From positions 12,214,001 to 12,278,000 of the forward strand of contig CM033113.1 in NCBI GenBank assembly GCA_019321725.1: 64,000 nt of DNA. Reading direction: 5' to 3'. The translations under genes were made by a program, and so were the position numbers. The stretch is from Paulownia fortunei. Taxonomy: Eukaryota > Streptophyta > Magnoliopsida > Lamiales > Paulowniaceae. Below, one piece after another: positions 34,960-47,594 of this stretch (the first letter of the stretch is position 1; every line of letters starts with the position of its first letter). The notes beneath the pieces are model-generated. The model was not told the origin of the DNA, did no database searches, and worked only from the letters and a program-made list of their open reading frames with translations.

Positions 34960-36439
34960 TGTACTGTTGAACTCTCTTCAACGTTGAAATACCTTCAGAC
35001 GGCAGACTAATCTTTGAGGATTCCATGACAGTGCAGAAACATAAAAATCATTAATAACAACCTTTGAGGATTCCATAACAATGTAGGTTCTCATGTTAAA
35101 AACACGATATGCCCTACTTTTCAAGGAATAACCAATAAACATCCCCTTATCACTCATAGCATCAAATTTTCTTAACTACTCACGATCATTTAGCACATAG
35201 CATAAACAACCAAAAATATAAAAGTAGCTAAGATTAGGCTTTTTACCTTTCCAAATTTCATATGAGGTTTTTTTAGTAGCTGATATCAAATACACCCTCT
35301 TAATGGTGTAGCATGCAGTACTGATTACTTTTGCTAAAAAACAGATAGCTACTTCTTTGGAATTCAACATTACCCTAGCCATTTCTTAAAGGGTTCTATT
35401 CTTCCTTTCCACAATACTATTTTGTTAACGATTTTTTGCAGCCGAAAACTCATGTGCAATTCCATATTTTTCACAAAAATTGGTGAAGACAACATTTTCA
35501 AATTCCTTACCATGATTACTTCTAATTCTAACTATCTTAACAATATTGTTATCCCATTCATTTATCAAATTTTTGCACAATTTTTGAACACTTGAAAGGT
35601 ATCTGATTTTTCTCTAATAAAATATGCCCAAGTAAATCTAGAAAAATCATCAACACACACAAACACATACTTTTTTCCTCCTAAACTTTCTACCTGCATG
35701 GGCTCCATAAGGTCCATGTGAAGAAGTTCTAAAGTACATGATGTATTAATGTGTTGCAACACTTTATGTGTACTATTTTTTTGTTTACCAAGTTGACATG
35801 CTTTGCACACCCCTTAATTTTTTTGTTCAGCTTTAGCACTCCTAGCACAGTTCCTGTATTCATAATCTTAGTCAGATTTTTGAAATTCAAATGCCTTAAT
35901 TTTTGATGCCATAAATCAATCTCATGAATTTTTATGTTATGACATACCTGAGATTGTTACAACATATAACAATTATCAAATGAACGAAAACCAGTTAGTA
36001 CGCACCTATCAGTTTTATTAAATACCTAGCATTTGTCCTTATTGAACCTGACAAAGAGATTTTGATTACAAAGTTGGCTAATACTGATTAGATTTGTCTT
36101 TAAACCTTTTACATAAAGCACTTTCTTAAGTTTTAGCAGTCCTTCAACATTGAGTACTCTTTTTCCAAGAATACGTGTCCTTCATTCACACTTTGATAGC
36201 TTTTCAATTTTTTATTGTCACTTATCATATGTCTAGAACATCTACTATCAAAATACCAAGAGTTGTTAGTACAAGCTTTTAGAGATATGTCTGCAACAAA
36301 AGCTCTAAGATCTGACTTTCTAATCCAAATTCTTCTTTTAGATTCATTTTTCAAGTCAATTTGATTTGAGTTTGTTATAACAATTAGATTTCTGTTACAA
36401 CATTCCAAAAGCAAGTGAACCAAAATGCATATCATTCCT
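34960..36439 (-). pseudogene. element D protease-integrase remnant
   Basis: The protease active-site block reads WYFDSRCSRHMISDNKKLKS (about 36280-36190), where the usual DSGCSRHM has G replaced by R. Integrase: CKACQLGKQ zinc-binding end, LELLHMDLMEPMQVESLGGK with the first catalytic Asp, DDFSRFTWAYF (35810-35565), and RSNHGKEFENV (about 35530-35500). The second catalytic Asp of RSDHGKEFEN is Asn here. VERKNRTL keeps the Glu region (about 35400), followed by IWKGKKPNLSYFYIFGCLCY (35382-35176) and FIGYSLKSRAYRVFN (about 35140-35095). The chain ends near 34970 in WNPQRL-like text. Several stops interrupt it. Confidence 0.82.
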
Positions 36440-38124
36440 TAGAGCCTTTTTAAACCTAAAACATCTTGGTCAGATATATCCAGGCAAATTACAGAAATGA
36501 TATATAGGAATAAACCTTTTTGGCTTTGCCTTTTGAATAACAAGTTTTTTTGCTTTTATCAAAGATAGATTAAACATGTTTTGTTTCCTTTACAAAAATC
36601 ATTTTTGAAGTTGAAGACTCACCAATGTATCCCAATCTATGATGATCACTGCATGGTTTACCAATGGAAAGTATTTCATTTAGTGCTTTCTTACCGGAGT
36701 CAAGCTTCATCATTTTTTTTGTATGAAAGAATTCCAATTTGATTTCTTGATTTTTTCTATCCTTTTCAGCAACAAGGTTTATAAGTTGAAGTATTTCTCC
36801 TTTCATCAACTCCTATTCCTTGGTTAGTACAGTCATTTGCCCCTCAAGTGACTTATTGATTTTGCATATCTCAAGCCACTTTTGAAATATTTTATTATAC
36901 ATTTGTTGAATGTCTTCAATGTTGAGCTCATCCTCATCACTATCAGTTTCTAAATCTAAATTCTGTAGATCATTTTCACCTGTAACAGTGGACGAAGTTA
37001 GACATGTTGCATTATACTGAACTATTAGAACATGCATGTGACTTGTTGCAACATGTTCACAGTGACTGTTGATCAACTTAGAGTTGAGTGCCACATAATT
37101 GCTCAAATGACTTCTTCATCTTTTTCCTGACTTCTCTCAGATTTTTCGTGACTCCAAATGGTAGTTAGATACTTGTCCATTTGTTTGATAGTATTACCAC
37201 ACTCTGCTTAGACATGCCCAAACCCTTCACTTTCACGGTATTGAATTCTTCTTCCTTTCTTGTCATCTGAAAAATTAAAATAGTTTTATCTTTTTGTGAA
37301 TTAGAAGACTTACTGGACTTTGGTTTGTACAGCTTTGTGTTAATCTTTTTTAGGAATTTCCTAATGTTCTTTGTCAAAAGAGCCATAGATTTTTATATGG
37401 CATCATCGTCTACTAGTTCTGACGTTGATTTTGGAACTTTGGTTTAAAACGAAACATTCTTACTTTTGTCTCTCCTGTTATGATTGAGATTCAGTTCAAA
37501 TGTTTGTAAGGAGTCCATCAACTCATCCAGTTTCATGTTTTTAGTATCATGGCTTTCTTCAATGGCGGTGACCTTGTATGTAAACCTCTCTGGTAGTGAC
37601 CTCAAAGCTTTACGCACAAGTTTAAAATCTGAATATTTTTCACCAAGTGCTTTAGCTTCATTTGCTATGTCACATAGTTTTGCATTGAAGGTGGCAATTG
37701 TCTCACTCTCCTCCATTCTAAGATATTCAAATCTTGAGGCCAAAATTTGGAGTTTTGATATTCGTACTGTTGCAGTTCCTTCATAGGCAGTTTGAAGAAT
37801 TGTCCAAGCCTCCTTTGCACTTTCACATGTTGCAATCAATTTGAATTGATTAACATCAACCACACTAAAAATTGCATTTAGAGCCTTTGAGTTATAGTTT
37901 GCAATTTTCCCATCCTCAATGTTCCATTGATCTTCTGAATTAAGAACCTCCTCTTTCTGCTCATTTGTCATCACTAGATGTTCCCAACCTATTACAAAAG
38001 CACGCCAAGTTCACTCACCCACAGATTTAATGAAAGCTCTTATTTTTGCCTTTCAGTATGAGTAATTTATTTCTTCCAATAGTGGTGGTTGAGTAGTTGA
38101 ACCTCCTTCACGAACATGGTTCAT
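36440..38124 (-). pseudogene. element D gag remnant
   Basis: It starts near 38124 with MNHVREGGSTTQPPLLEEIN, the usual beginning of this gag family, then AKIRAFIKSVGE. The open stretch 37974-37444 (176 codons) has DGKIANYNSKALNAIF, AKEAWTILQTAYEGTATVRI, LQILASRFEYLRMEESETIA and VRKALRSLPERF, the copia-type gag (UBN2-like) core. Further ORFs cover the coiled C-terminal part (37106-36813, 36809-36570). A zinc knuckle lies near 36510-36460: the expected first Cys and the His are both Tyr, and an adjacent Arg codon is TGA, all single transitions. It is frameshifted at several places. Confidence 0.85.
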
Positions 38125-38480
38125 TCCTTACACAAATCAATTCCCAAAACCTCACTAAATATATCTAGTGACTAGCTCTTAATGCCAATTGTTAGATTTA
38201 TTTTCGTGATATGACCCAAAGGCGTGTATTAAGTCATCAATCTTTGGGTATATGTGCAACATCAATTAAGTTTGAATCTCTACTTCAAAAGTGTCCAGAT
38301 ACCTTGCATAGAATAATACAAGATATGTCAAGATCATTTCCTTATCAGAAAAAAATCTTTACTTATCTTTGTAAATAAATTTTTTTCATTAATGTAATCT
38401 AACCAAATCTGCATAAGATAAACTAGACAATTAATCCATAGAAGGTAAATCAATAAATTCAATTAATTATTGTGTAAGAT

Positions 38481-41400
38481 AATAAATTATTAATCAATGT
38501 CAACTAATTAAATCATAATTAATTATGATTTCATCATAATCAATTATGACTCTATCAGGAGGGGTTTTCCTGGGATACTCCCGAGGACCCCCAATGGTTT
38601 ATTCTTGTTGCAGACAGAGAACCCCATCTCAAGGAGTTGTTTGCTAGCAGGAAGGATGAGTAGCTTATAGGCATGACCTGATCATATGAGCTCATTCCCT
38701 GGATGAAGCTCAATCCATAGAGAAGGATCTAGCTCATCTTCAGGAATGAGTCCACCCCAGTATAAGAAATATCCATCCATCTCAGAGTAAGAAATATTTA
38801 TCCACATCACATTTATTAGTGGAAAAATAAGGATGTAAGAAGAAAGTCTCAAATTTTCAAGTTCTTGTGACCACTTCAGAAGTGTTCATAAATTGAGTCA
38901 AATTGAATGAATTGTTATTTAAGTTTGATTGAATTATTTTATCCAGCTTGCAAAAGCATTTGACCTTGATTTGATTATTAATGAATTGATCTTAAACTAG
39001 TATAAGTTGAGCTTGAATAGCTTATTATTTTTACATATTATTTGTCATTTTTTATTTAATCAAGTTGAGCTTAAACTCAAATTATCAAATAAAAAAATAT
39101 ATTTAAACTTAATTTATTATACAGTATCAATCTCAAATGGGATATTCAAATTCATTTTTAACTCTATGACTAAGCTAAGTAACTTTTTAATGCTCTTTGC
39201 GACTTTGTTTTGCTATGCACTCCGCACCAACCACCACATACTTAGATATAACTGATGTTGAATCTAATGGCATATTTTATTACCATATATAATAAGAGTC
39301 TCTCTACAAGTAAATAGTGTTGCGCACAACATTTTTTTTTTATCATTTTTCCTTTTATTCTTTGTTTTTTGGACCCATCAATTACCAAAAGTTGAAAAAA
39401 TCAATTATGTAGATCATAAATTTTAGAAATCATCCTAATCGTACCACATCACCTTCTTAATTTTGATTTACAATAAAAATTATAATTTGATATTTAAACA
39501 AAAATCACACCATCACAATCGAGCAATGGCAGTTTGAAAACTAAAAAGATTCACCACATTTTACAAGTTAATGGGTAATTTTATAATTAATCTTATTAAA
39601 TAATATTATCATTGTTATCACCAACTCAAGCGAAGCCCTAACCTCTTAGGCCGTGCTTGCTTGAAAGCAAATTTCCCAAAACAAACCTATTGAAGATTTT
39701 TTTTTTGGCAAGATTGGGATTGCTTATCAAGATATTGGAAAAATTGCCCTGAAAATCTCTATTTTAAATCTTTCCCTTTCTTGACTTATTCTGAAAAATC
39801 TCCTAAACAAATCACCATCGAATACATTTCTGCTTTAAAACCCATTCTTTTCTCATTTGAACAGTAATTATACTATTTATGATTTAACAACACATTCTTC
39901 CTCCACCACCATCGATTTTCCTTCCACTTTCGCTTCACACTCCCTAAACCAATAGAAAAATGGTCGATTTCACCTAATTTGGTAGCTCCAGTGACAAATA
40001 AGTAATATCTCCTAGATGAAAGGTACATTTCAAGACTCAAATTGCATATTTTTAGGATTTCAGTCGGATTTACGAAAATGGCCCGAAGAAAAGGTTATGG
40101 GTCTTTTGGTTTCTTTCGGCTTCACTTCGTCGGCCAGTGTCAACTTTACAGTTTGCATATTTTGCCGGTTGGAGACTGGGGTAGGTGACTGGGTTTAAGA
40201 ATAGTTGATTGAGCTGGATGGTTGTGGTGCCATGGGACTTGGTTTGGGTGCGATGGGTGGGTGGTTGTGATGGTGCGAGTTAGGGTAAGTTTTAAAGAGT
40301 TAGGGTGCCGCCGGCGAAAGGATGTCAACTTGGGTTGGCGGTGCAATGGTTGCGTAGTGTGGATTGGTTGGGTGGAGAAGGAGAAAGGATAAAAAACAAG
40401 GAAAAATAATCAAACTAGAAAATAAATATAGTTATAATTTATTTTTTGTAAATGGCGCCAAATATTTATATTCAAATAATTAAGAAAAATAAAAGAAAAT
40501 GATGATTCTATTTTTCCTCAACTAGAAATTCAAAGAGTGTCAAGAATTAAATTTTCAAAAAAATAAACGCAAAAAGAAAACTTAGCAATAATATCAACAC
40601 TCGAAAATAAAGCAATAAAGTAAATTACTTTCATCAAGTGAATCTACATGGTATGGCAGTGAATATCACAATGTAATTTCCTTTTTCATTATTTATTCAA
40701 AAGATATATGTATTCATATTTGTTAGTATATTTTAAGGAAATGATCATAATTGCTGCATAGTGGAGAAAGAAAAAGATAGATTACATAAGTCAAAATCGA
40801 AAAAATCTTGCATTAATCTGAAAAATAAATGTCGCAGTAGTTGTATAATATCTTCAACATCAATGTATATGACGGATTATTGTAGATAATACTTTTAATT
40901 TTTTATGAAAAAATAATTTTACTCTTTTGATATTATTAATTCTACATTTTATAAATAATATCTTATGTACATACATACACACAGAAAACTAATTATTTAT
41001 ATATGTATAAGTTACTTAAATACGTAATTGTACAATTACTTTTAAGTTCAATATAATCGAAAAGAAGAAAATAAAAAAGCATGAAACATATATAATAATA
41101 TCATTTTGGTAAAAGAAAAAAAGTTAATACCATTCGCTGAAATACAATAATTTTTAATGTATTTACGTATATTAATATTATGTATATGCAAAAAGTTTCA
41201 TGAGTGGCATCATAATTTGTATATTTGGATGTAATAATTATTTTATTATGAATGTATATTAGAATACAAAAAAATAAATTGATATTAATTTATGGCTTAT
41301 TATTTTTCAAATTAAGAAAATAATTTTAACATATTTTTATAAATATTAATGTTCATATTTGTGTATGTACATAGATACACATGATGTATGAAAATAATCG

Positions 41401-41792
41401 TTTATGTACATGTAGTTGTATACTAACAATAATTGAATGCTAAAATTAAAAAAAAAAGAATAATATGTATTAAAGATTAAATATATAATAAATTAGCAAA
41501 GAAAAATTCTTATAAAAACATCCACATCCAAACAATATTCTAAAATTTTCTTCATAAAATTTCTTACATCCAATCACCATTTCATAAAATAAAATAAAAA
41601 AATCACATCAACTATCATTCTTACATTTTTATATCGTATATAATTACATTCTTAAATTTTATTATTTTTTTTTTCAAGATAACTTTTTTTCTCACTATTC
41701 TCTCTCAAAATGAAAATGAACAGAATGAAAGGACAAGCTATCAACTCTGATGATCAAGTCTCCCCTCACCATTTCACCGCTTACGTAGGCAC
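38481..41792. other. unassigned intergenic DNA
   Basis: This AT-rich DNA has no coding homology that I recognise. The part to about 38830 (TCAGGAGGGGTTTTCC onward) may still be the element D LTR. A less AT-rich patch at 39880-40380 contains short ORFs on both strands (40016-40198 plus, 40146-40346 minus) without recognisable motifs. The rest, 40380-41700, is very AT-rich. Confidence 0.45.
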
Positions 41793-42190
41793 TAGGGATG
41801 ATAATGGGGCGAGTTTAGCCAAACCGAGACCTTTTTGCCCAAATCTTTTAGGATCTAGACGTGTCCGACTCGGACTTGAACCCACCCAAAGATCAGATCC
41901 AACAGGTTAGACTCATTAGATTTATTTTATTATTTTTAAATATTAAAATATATATATTTTTAAAAAATAATACACTAAAACTTTTTAAAATATATAATTT
42001 TTAAAAAATTATCACATAAATTTGCATATAATATATTTAAAAAAAAATAAAATGGGTCGGGTTCAGAGTGGGGCGTGTTTCAAAATAAAAATTCAAGACC
42101 TTCATTGATGCGTTTATCATAGTAAAAATCCACTTTAAGCGAGGAGGGTCCGGAGTAGATTTAGGTTTGAATCCATCCTAGTGACATCCA
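41793..42190. mobile_element. possible hAT-type MITE
   Basis: The left end TAGGGATGATAATGGGGCGA is a form often seen at the termini of plant hAT MITEs. On the right, the reverse complement of the bases ending near 42190 reads TTGGATGTCACTAGGATGGA, a loose inverted match. Subterminal GGGTCGGGTTC and CCCACCC blocks support the type. I could not confirm an 8-bp target duplication, so the ends are approximate. The only ORF (41710-41910) crosses the left end and has no motif. Confidence 0.4.
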
Positions 42191-43259
42191 AGGGCCAAGA
42201 CTCACCAACCCATGGCCATAGTCACAATACCCCAAGACTCGTTCTAGATCCCTTTTCTTCCCTTTTTCTCCCTGCACCATTTTTTTGAAGCAAGCAGCCA
42301 AGGCTCACAAGTTCTTAAACTATATTGCCTCATGTTTGTTTCAAGTGAGATCCGGTTTCTTCCATTTTCCTCAAGTTGATTAGAAAAATAAAACCCATGT
42401 CTTTTTTTTTTATATGTATTTTTTACATTTGCAATTGTTTGATATTATGATATTTATTGCATATTCTACCTGCATTTCTTATTAGCTATGCCTGTCATGT
42501 TATGGATATTTATAGATGTTCTTCATAGTTTTCTCTTTTTCTTTTGTTTACCATACTGCTTAATTGTTTTTGAATGACCAAGTGAATGTAAGAGTTCTCA
42601 CAAGAAAATTTATGTACATTGCCGGAAGATCGATTGTACACATGATTCTGATGTGCAAAAACTCTACATAGTGGTGAAAGATTTAGTCATTTTCTCTATT
42701 ATGAAGAGAATGATCTATGATTACACAATAAGTAGAATAAAGAGTGACATGATTACATATTAAGTAGGATTAGTAAAAGAGTGAGCTTGTAATTCGACCA
42801 TCCTGAATGTGCTACAATAAACAGAATGCTCTTATGCAAATTTCATTCTATTTTTGCAATCTGTTTTGATTCCAAAACAGAACCCAAAGTGCATTCTATT
42901 TTAATTCAAAACAAAATGCACATTGCATTCAAATAGAGCATTCAAAATATAATGCATTTTGCATTTTATTTTGAATCAAAACAGAAACCAAGCGGCATTC
43001 TTTTTATTGCATTTTACAGAATCTTTTATTTAATTTTATATATTTGAGTTTTTGTATTAATGTTTTTGTTGGTTCAATTCAACATTGCAAGTGAGATTGA
43101 TTTGTTAGTGAGTCTATCCCATGGAGAATACATGTTATGTAATATTAAATCCTATTATTTGATATATTTAATTTCTTACATGTGACAACATTTTCATGTG
43201 TTTGGATTTGATATTAATTTATATTTATTTTATTTCCTATTTTTTTGTTTATGTTAAAG
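42191..43259. other. spacer with degenerate inverted GCATTC/AAACAGA repeats
   Basis: No coding is recognised. Between about 42810 and 43020, copies of CTGTTTTGATTC or GAATCAAAACAGA alternate with TGCATTCTATTTT and AATGCATTTTGCATT, giving a potentially folded AT-rich segment that could be a worn MITE. Confidence 0.4.
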
Positions 43260-45433
43260 AAGAAGATTTTAGCTTCTGAAGAAATTTCTAATGTGGAAAT
43301 TCTAGTGGAAATGGTAGCTCCAAGTAAGGAACAAGTACAAGCTCACAAATAAACTCAGAGTGGTGGCAAAGTTATCGCACAAAAGAATAATTTGAATGAA
43401 AAGAATATCACACAAGAATCATGTTCAAAAGTTACTAAACCATCTGAGCCACCACACAAGAAAAAACAAAGAATTAAGGCAGTTGAAATAGTTAAAAGAG
43501 AAGATTCAAGTAATATCTCTAAAAAATATGGGGTCACTTTACTAGATTGAAAAGTAGTAACCTACATAGAGCTATATGTAACTATGTGGCTAGTATATGG
43601 ACACATTTGGAGTCTTTGTACAAGACGTATCCATTCAAATTGGATAAGTCACAAAAGTTTATGCATGATTATGAAGGTGTGAGTGATAATCAATATGATA
43701 ATTTTACTATTAAAGGAAAAACTTTAAATCTTGAAGTTAGGAAAAGTCTTATTGAAATGGTAGTCATCAATAGATAGCCTTGTAAGATTGTGTAGGGGAA
43801 AGGGTTTAAAGCTTATTGTCGAGCTTTGGTAAAGTTCGAAATAATTTCTAGACATAGTGTTGCTAGGAATTGTATAAATATATTTCTTGAAGAGAAAAAG
43901 AAATTGAATAAAAGAACCAAATAGTATGCCTAACCATCGATACTTGAACTTTATTGAAAAACTTAAACTTTATGTGCCTTACTACACATTGAAAAACTTA
44001 AACTTAAACTTTATTGAAAAATTTCTAGACATTCATTTGAAATTGTTAAAAAAAGTCATAAACTTATGCATTATTGAGAACCATGAAGGAAAACATTAGG
44101 GAAACAAATAGAAGAGTGCTTGATTTACTAGGGTATGGATAATGCCTGCTCTAACTATAGAGAAATTAATTATTTGAAACAAAAATGCAAGTGGAAATAT
44201 GTCATCTTGAATAATGATTACATGCATATAAGTTGTTATACCCATATAGCTAATTTGATTATCAAAGAAGGGCTAGAAGAGCAAAATGAGGTCATAATGC
44301 AGGTTAGAAATACTGTGAATTATGTAAGGTCTTCTTCAAATAGGCTAAAGCATTCAAGAAGTGATTCTAAGAGCCTTGTTTGTTTAAAAGTAGAGGGTGG
44401 AATTCAACTTATATGATACTTGAAACTGCTAAAAAGTTTGAAAAAGCTTTTGACAAGTTGGGGGATAAAGACCAAAGACGCATTATCTACTTTGATTTTT
44501 ACAAATTAAATCAAGATGAGGAATGTAAGGGGAAAAAGTGAAAAGTGAAAAGGAATAAGATAATTGGAGTTCTGATGGACATAGATTGGATTAATGCTAT
44601 TAACTTTCTCAAGTTCTTGAAAATATTCTACCATGTTACTTTAAAACTCATCATATATCACTTCAAATGTCTTTTTTTGTGAACTTGTACTTGTGCATGT
44701 TGGCTTGTCTACTTTGATCAGTAAGGAAGATTATAATATGGTGTATATGACTATTTGGATGAAAGAGAAGTTCAACAAATATTGGACAAACATTGATAAT
44801 ATCAACTTCTTGTTGTTTGTTGCTATTCTTTTGGAACCAAAATTCTAAGTTAAAGTATATTAATTTTGGCTTTGCAACAATATATGAAAGGTGATGCTTC
44901 TTTTGTGAAAAGAATAACTGATAAAATAGAAGAATTGTTGGGTTTGTTGAATAAGCATTATACATATTATAATTTTCAGTTAACAAGTAAAGATGAACAT
45001 GGAATGCAGGGCTATAATTACATGCAGGTAGATAGAGAAGCTGACCCAAGTGAATTGCTAAAATCTCAATTTGCTAAGTATTTAGAAAATGAGCAGTGTG
45101 TTGAGGGAAATTCTAAAGTAGCAAGATACTTGATACTGTGAAAAATTAAGCAATGATTTTGATGTATTGAATTGGTGGAAAGTAAACACTCTAAAATATC
45201 TTATTATTTCCAAAGTTGTAAGAGATGTATAGTTATTCCATTGTCTACTATTGTTTCATAATCTGCTTTTAGCATAACTGGTCGTGTGATTGAGTCGTTT
45301 AGAAATTCTTTATCTCCAAAAATGATATAGGCCCTCATACTCTCAAGATTGGTTATATGTTACACCTTCTCCGATTGACCTTCGTGCAATAATAAATGAT
45401 GTTGAAAATTTTGATAAGTTAGAAAAAGGTAAA
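43260..45433 (+). pseudogene. second BED/hAT transposase remnant (RICESLEEPER-like)
   Basis: This is a decayed hAT transposase of a different lineage from the one at 15-17 kb. A Lys-rich N-terminus reads KPSEPPHKKKQRIKAVE (about 43438). A BED-finger end, IWTHLESLYKTYPFKLDKSQ (about 43594-43655), follows, then LEVRKSLIEMVVINR (43725-43775) and ARNCINIFLEEKKKLNKR. The catalytic region has MDNACSNYREINYLKQKC and NDYMHISCYTHIANLIIKEG (44135-44275), then VNYVRSSSNRLK. Later pieces are YMTIWMKEKFNKYW and NINFLLFVAILLEPKF (about 44745-44848). The dimerisation domain has VLNWWKVNTLKY, ITGRVIESFRNSLSPK and QDWLYVTPSPIDLRAIIN (about 45160-45405). Frameshifts occur throughout. Terminal inverted repeats were not found. 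Confidence 0.85.
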
Positions 45434-46179
45434 ACACTTTAATTTTTTTATCTATTTCTAGATCAATCTTTCAAGTGTTTCTTAGTTTTATTAGTGATTA
45501 TTTGGATGGATCAAAATCTTCTATAAGCTTAGATGATTTAAATAAAAGAATAAGGATTTTTATTGGGTTTGTATCTTTTAAAATAATTATATTATAGTTT
45601 GTATTATTTTGCGTTTACTTGCACTAAAATTTTCATTTCTCTTGCAAATTGAGTGTAGTGATGCACTTCAATCCAACTATTGAATTAAATTATTTATTAT
45701 ATTTCAGAAAAGGTTTATTCTTATTTGAGTTGTGCATGCGACTTTCTTATTCAATTTCCCATGGCTTTGTATTTACTGATAAATCTACTGGTACTTGCCA
45801 GCCTATTATGCAGGTGTTCAATGGCTTCTCTGTCTACATGGTGTTTGTAAGGGGGAAATGTTAAAAGTTGGTGTATGTTGTATAGGTTTCTTTTGTAAAC
45901 TAAAATGTGTTGGACAGTCATGTATAGAGTATGCACTAACTTTGTAGGTGATATTTGATATGATGTGGTCTTGTTTTTGTCGGTTGTTGAACCGTCCAAA
46001 AGTCAATGTCTACATTTTTAATGGATTATGATTAATGTTGGCATGTTTGAAGTGGAGGTAATTAGTATACTTCGGAGCTTTTTATGAATGGAACTAGTTT
46101 TAGTGTTAGATTGTGTTTTTATGATATTTATTCTTCTTTCAGTTACCAAACATATGAACAATGCTAGATGTCGTTTGCT
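45434..46179. other. unassigned DNA after the second hAT transposase
   Basis: No motif is recognised in the 71-codon plus ORF (45649-45864) or the overlapping minus ORFs (45751-46006). It may hold the missing 3' end of the hAT or the start of the adjacent LTR. Confidence 0.4.
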
Positions 46180-47267
46180 CCATGTCTTTCAAACTATCAC
46201 CTACTTAGAGCAATTCTTCCAAATCTACTTAATTAATTATAATATTAAATTAATCCAAATTTCAAATTATTTTTTTAGATAATAAATAGACTTGTCAAGT
46301 TAGTATGTGTAACCCTTTAGGTTCAGTCATAAGCTAAATCTTTTAACTTAATTGAATATTAATATTATGATTAATTAATTAATTGATCCTTTTATAATGA
46401 ATCCATTAATTTAAATAACCCACAAATCAGGGTGGTGTCTAACAACGCACTATGAAGACCTAGATATAGGTTAAAGAGCGAATCTTTCAATTATGGATAT
46501 CGTGCAAACACGGTCTTTTAATCATCTAATCTCCCAATTTAGCCTTAGGTATGGATTTTTAGTCAAAAATTCTAGTAGCTCAATAACTAACTATGTATCC
46601 ATTCCTAATAGCTTAATCCGAAAATAAAATTAGAAAATTTTCATCTAACCTTAGTTAAGGATTTTCAAAGTCAAGTATCATGAAAAATATAGGAGATTCA
46701 CTTATTCATCTAAATAGGTGACCGATCCTTTTATATGATTGTCATTGAATTGGGGAATAAATTAAAATGTATCATGTTGTCCATAAGGTTACAATGGTAT
46801 CTCAAGTTTAAGGATTAAATACTAATAGAAAACTATCATCTGGTAACATTTTGTTTTCAATTAGGAATATTTTGGTAGAATTATTCACTGTACTCTTCTC
46901 TTACAAACACTCGTATGCATGTACTAATATTACAACACTAATGCCCATGGAACGAGCACCTTTCTTGTGATGATGCATCATGTGCACAAATCTTACTGGA
47001 CTCATTGATGTCCAGCGATGAGTCTCACCTCAATAAATCCTCAACTTTGAACATTTTTAATACTAAATCCATAGAAACATGTTCTATGATTGTCATGATA
47101 TGCGCGACCATACTCCATAACTATATATGGTCTAAGAACTTTATTAAATTTAGCAATATGAAATAAAGATAAAATAAATTTTTATTTAATGTTAATTGAA
47201 TAAAAGTGTTTATTATAAGAGTACAAAAATGGTTAACTTAATTGGTACACCAAGCACTACTCTAACA
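46180..47267 (-). repeat. copia solo LTR related to the element C LTR
   Basis: The right end, AAGCACTACTCTAACA, matches the element C LTR end CATCCTACTCTAACA. Moving left, blocks appear in the same order as in C: TATGGTCTAAGAACTTTATTAAAT, CATGTTCTATGATTGTCATGATATGCGCGACCAT, an AGGAGATTC block followed by a TTATT stretch, AATCTCCCAATTTAGCCT, and AATTAATTAATTGATC. Identity is low, so it is a distant family member or an old one. No internal region adjoins it. The left boundary and target duplication (right flank GTAAG) are not resolved. Confidence 0.65.
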
Positions 47268-47594
47268 GTAAGATTGGTTTAGGTTTGACAAAATCTAAGA
47301 CTGAAAATAATATTATTAAAGAAGAACTAATTATGCATGTTTTAGTTTTTGAAAAAATTAAAAATTTCATACATATTTGTTACGTTAATATATATTTAAA
47401 TCATAAACTCTTTATTAATTTTACACTATTAATTTTTAATTTGTAAGAGTATTGTATTTATATTTTATATGTGAGCATATATGTAGCATACACATATCTT
47501 ATCACACACACACACACACATATATAATAAAAAATAATAATTTAAATAAGACGGGTTTAAATTAGATCCTAGTTTAAAAATTGAACTCCAAGAT

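Larger units (their letters stand above)
34649..38480 (-). mobile_element. element D: Ty1/copia fragment (gag, protease, integrase), RT deleted
   Basis: Read on the minus strand it shows gag, zinc knuckle, protease and integrase, then ends without RT or RNase H, so an internal deletion removed the 3' half of pol. The gag and integrase wording resembles the SIRE/Maximus lineage. An LTR-like end, TGTTAGATTTATTTTCGTG, lies at 38190 immediately upstream of the leader. A similar string, TGTTAGATCTATTTTCATA, lies at 34649 beyond the other end. Between gag and 38190 a degenerate initiator-Met primer site reads TTGGCATTAAGAGCT. The outer LTR boundary to the right is not determined; 38480 is approximate. 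Confidence 0.7.

Noticed and set aside
40146..40346. Minus-strand 66-codon His/Thr/Pro-rich ORF
   Set aside because: The composition follows from a G/T-rich plus strand; no recognisable motif or conserved start.
43355..43537. Minus-strand hydrophobic 60-codon ORF as a membrane protein
   Set aside because: It is antisense to the Lys-rich N-terminus of the hAT remnant; AAA/AAG codons read backwards give Phe/Leu.
44663..45049. Minus-strand 128-codon ORF
   Set aside because: It overlaps the plus-strand hAT transposase remnant, which has clear family motifs; the antisense frame has none.
47500..47526. CA/TA repeat as a regulatory element
   Set aside because: It is a simple dinucleotide microsatellite with no supporting context.
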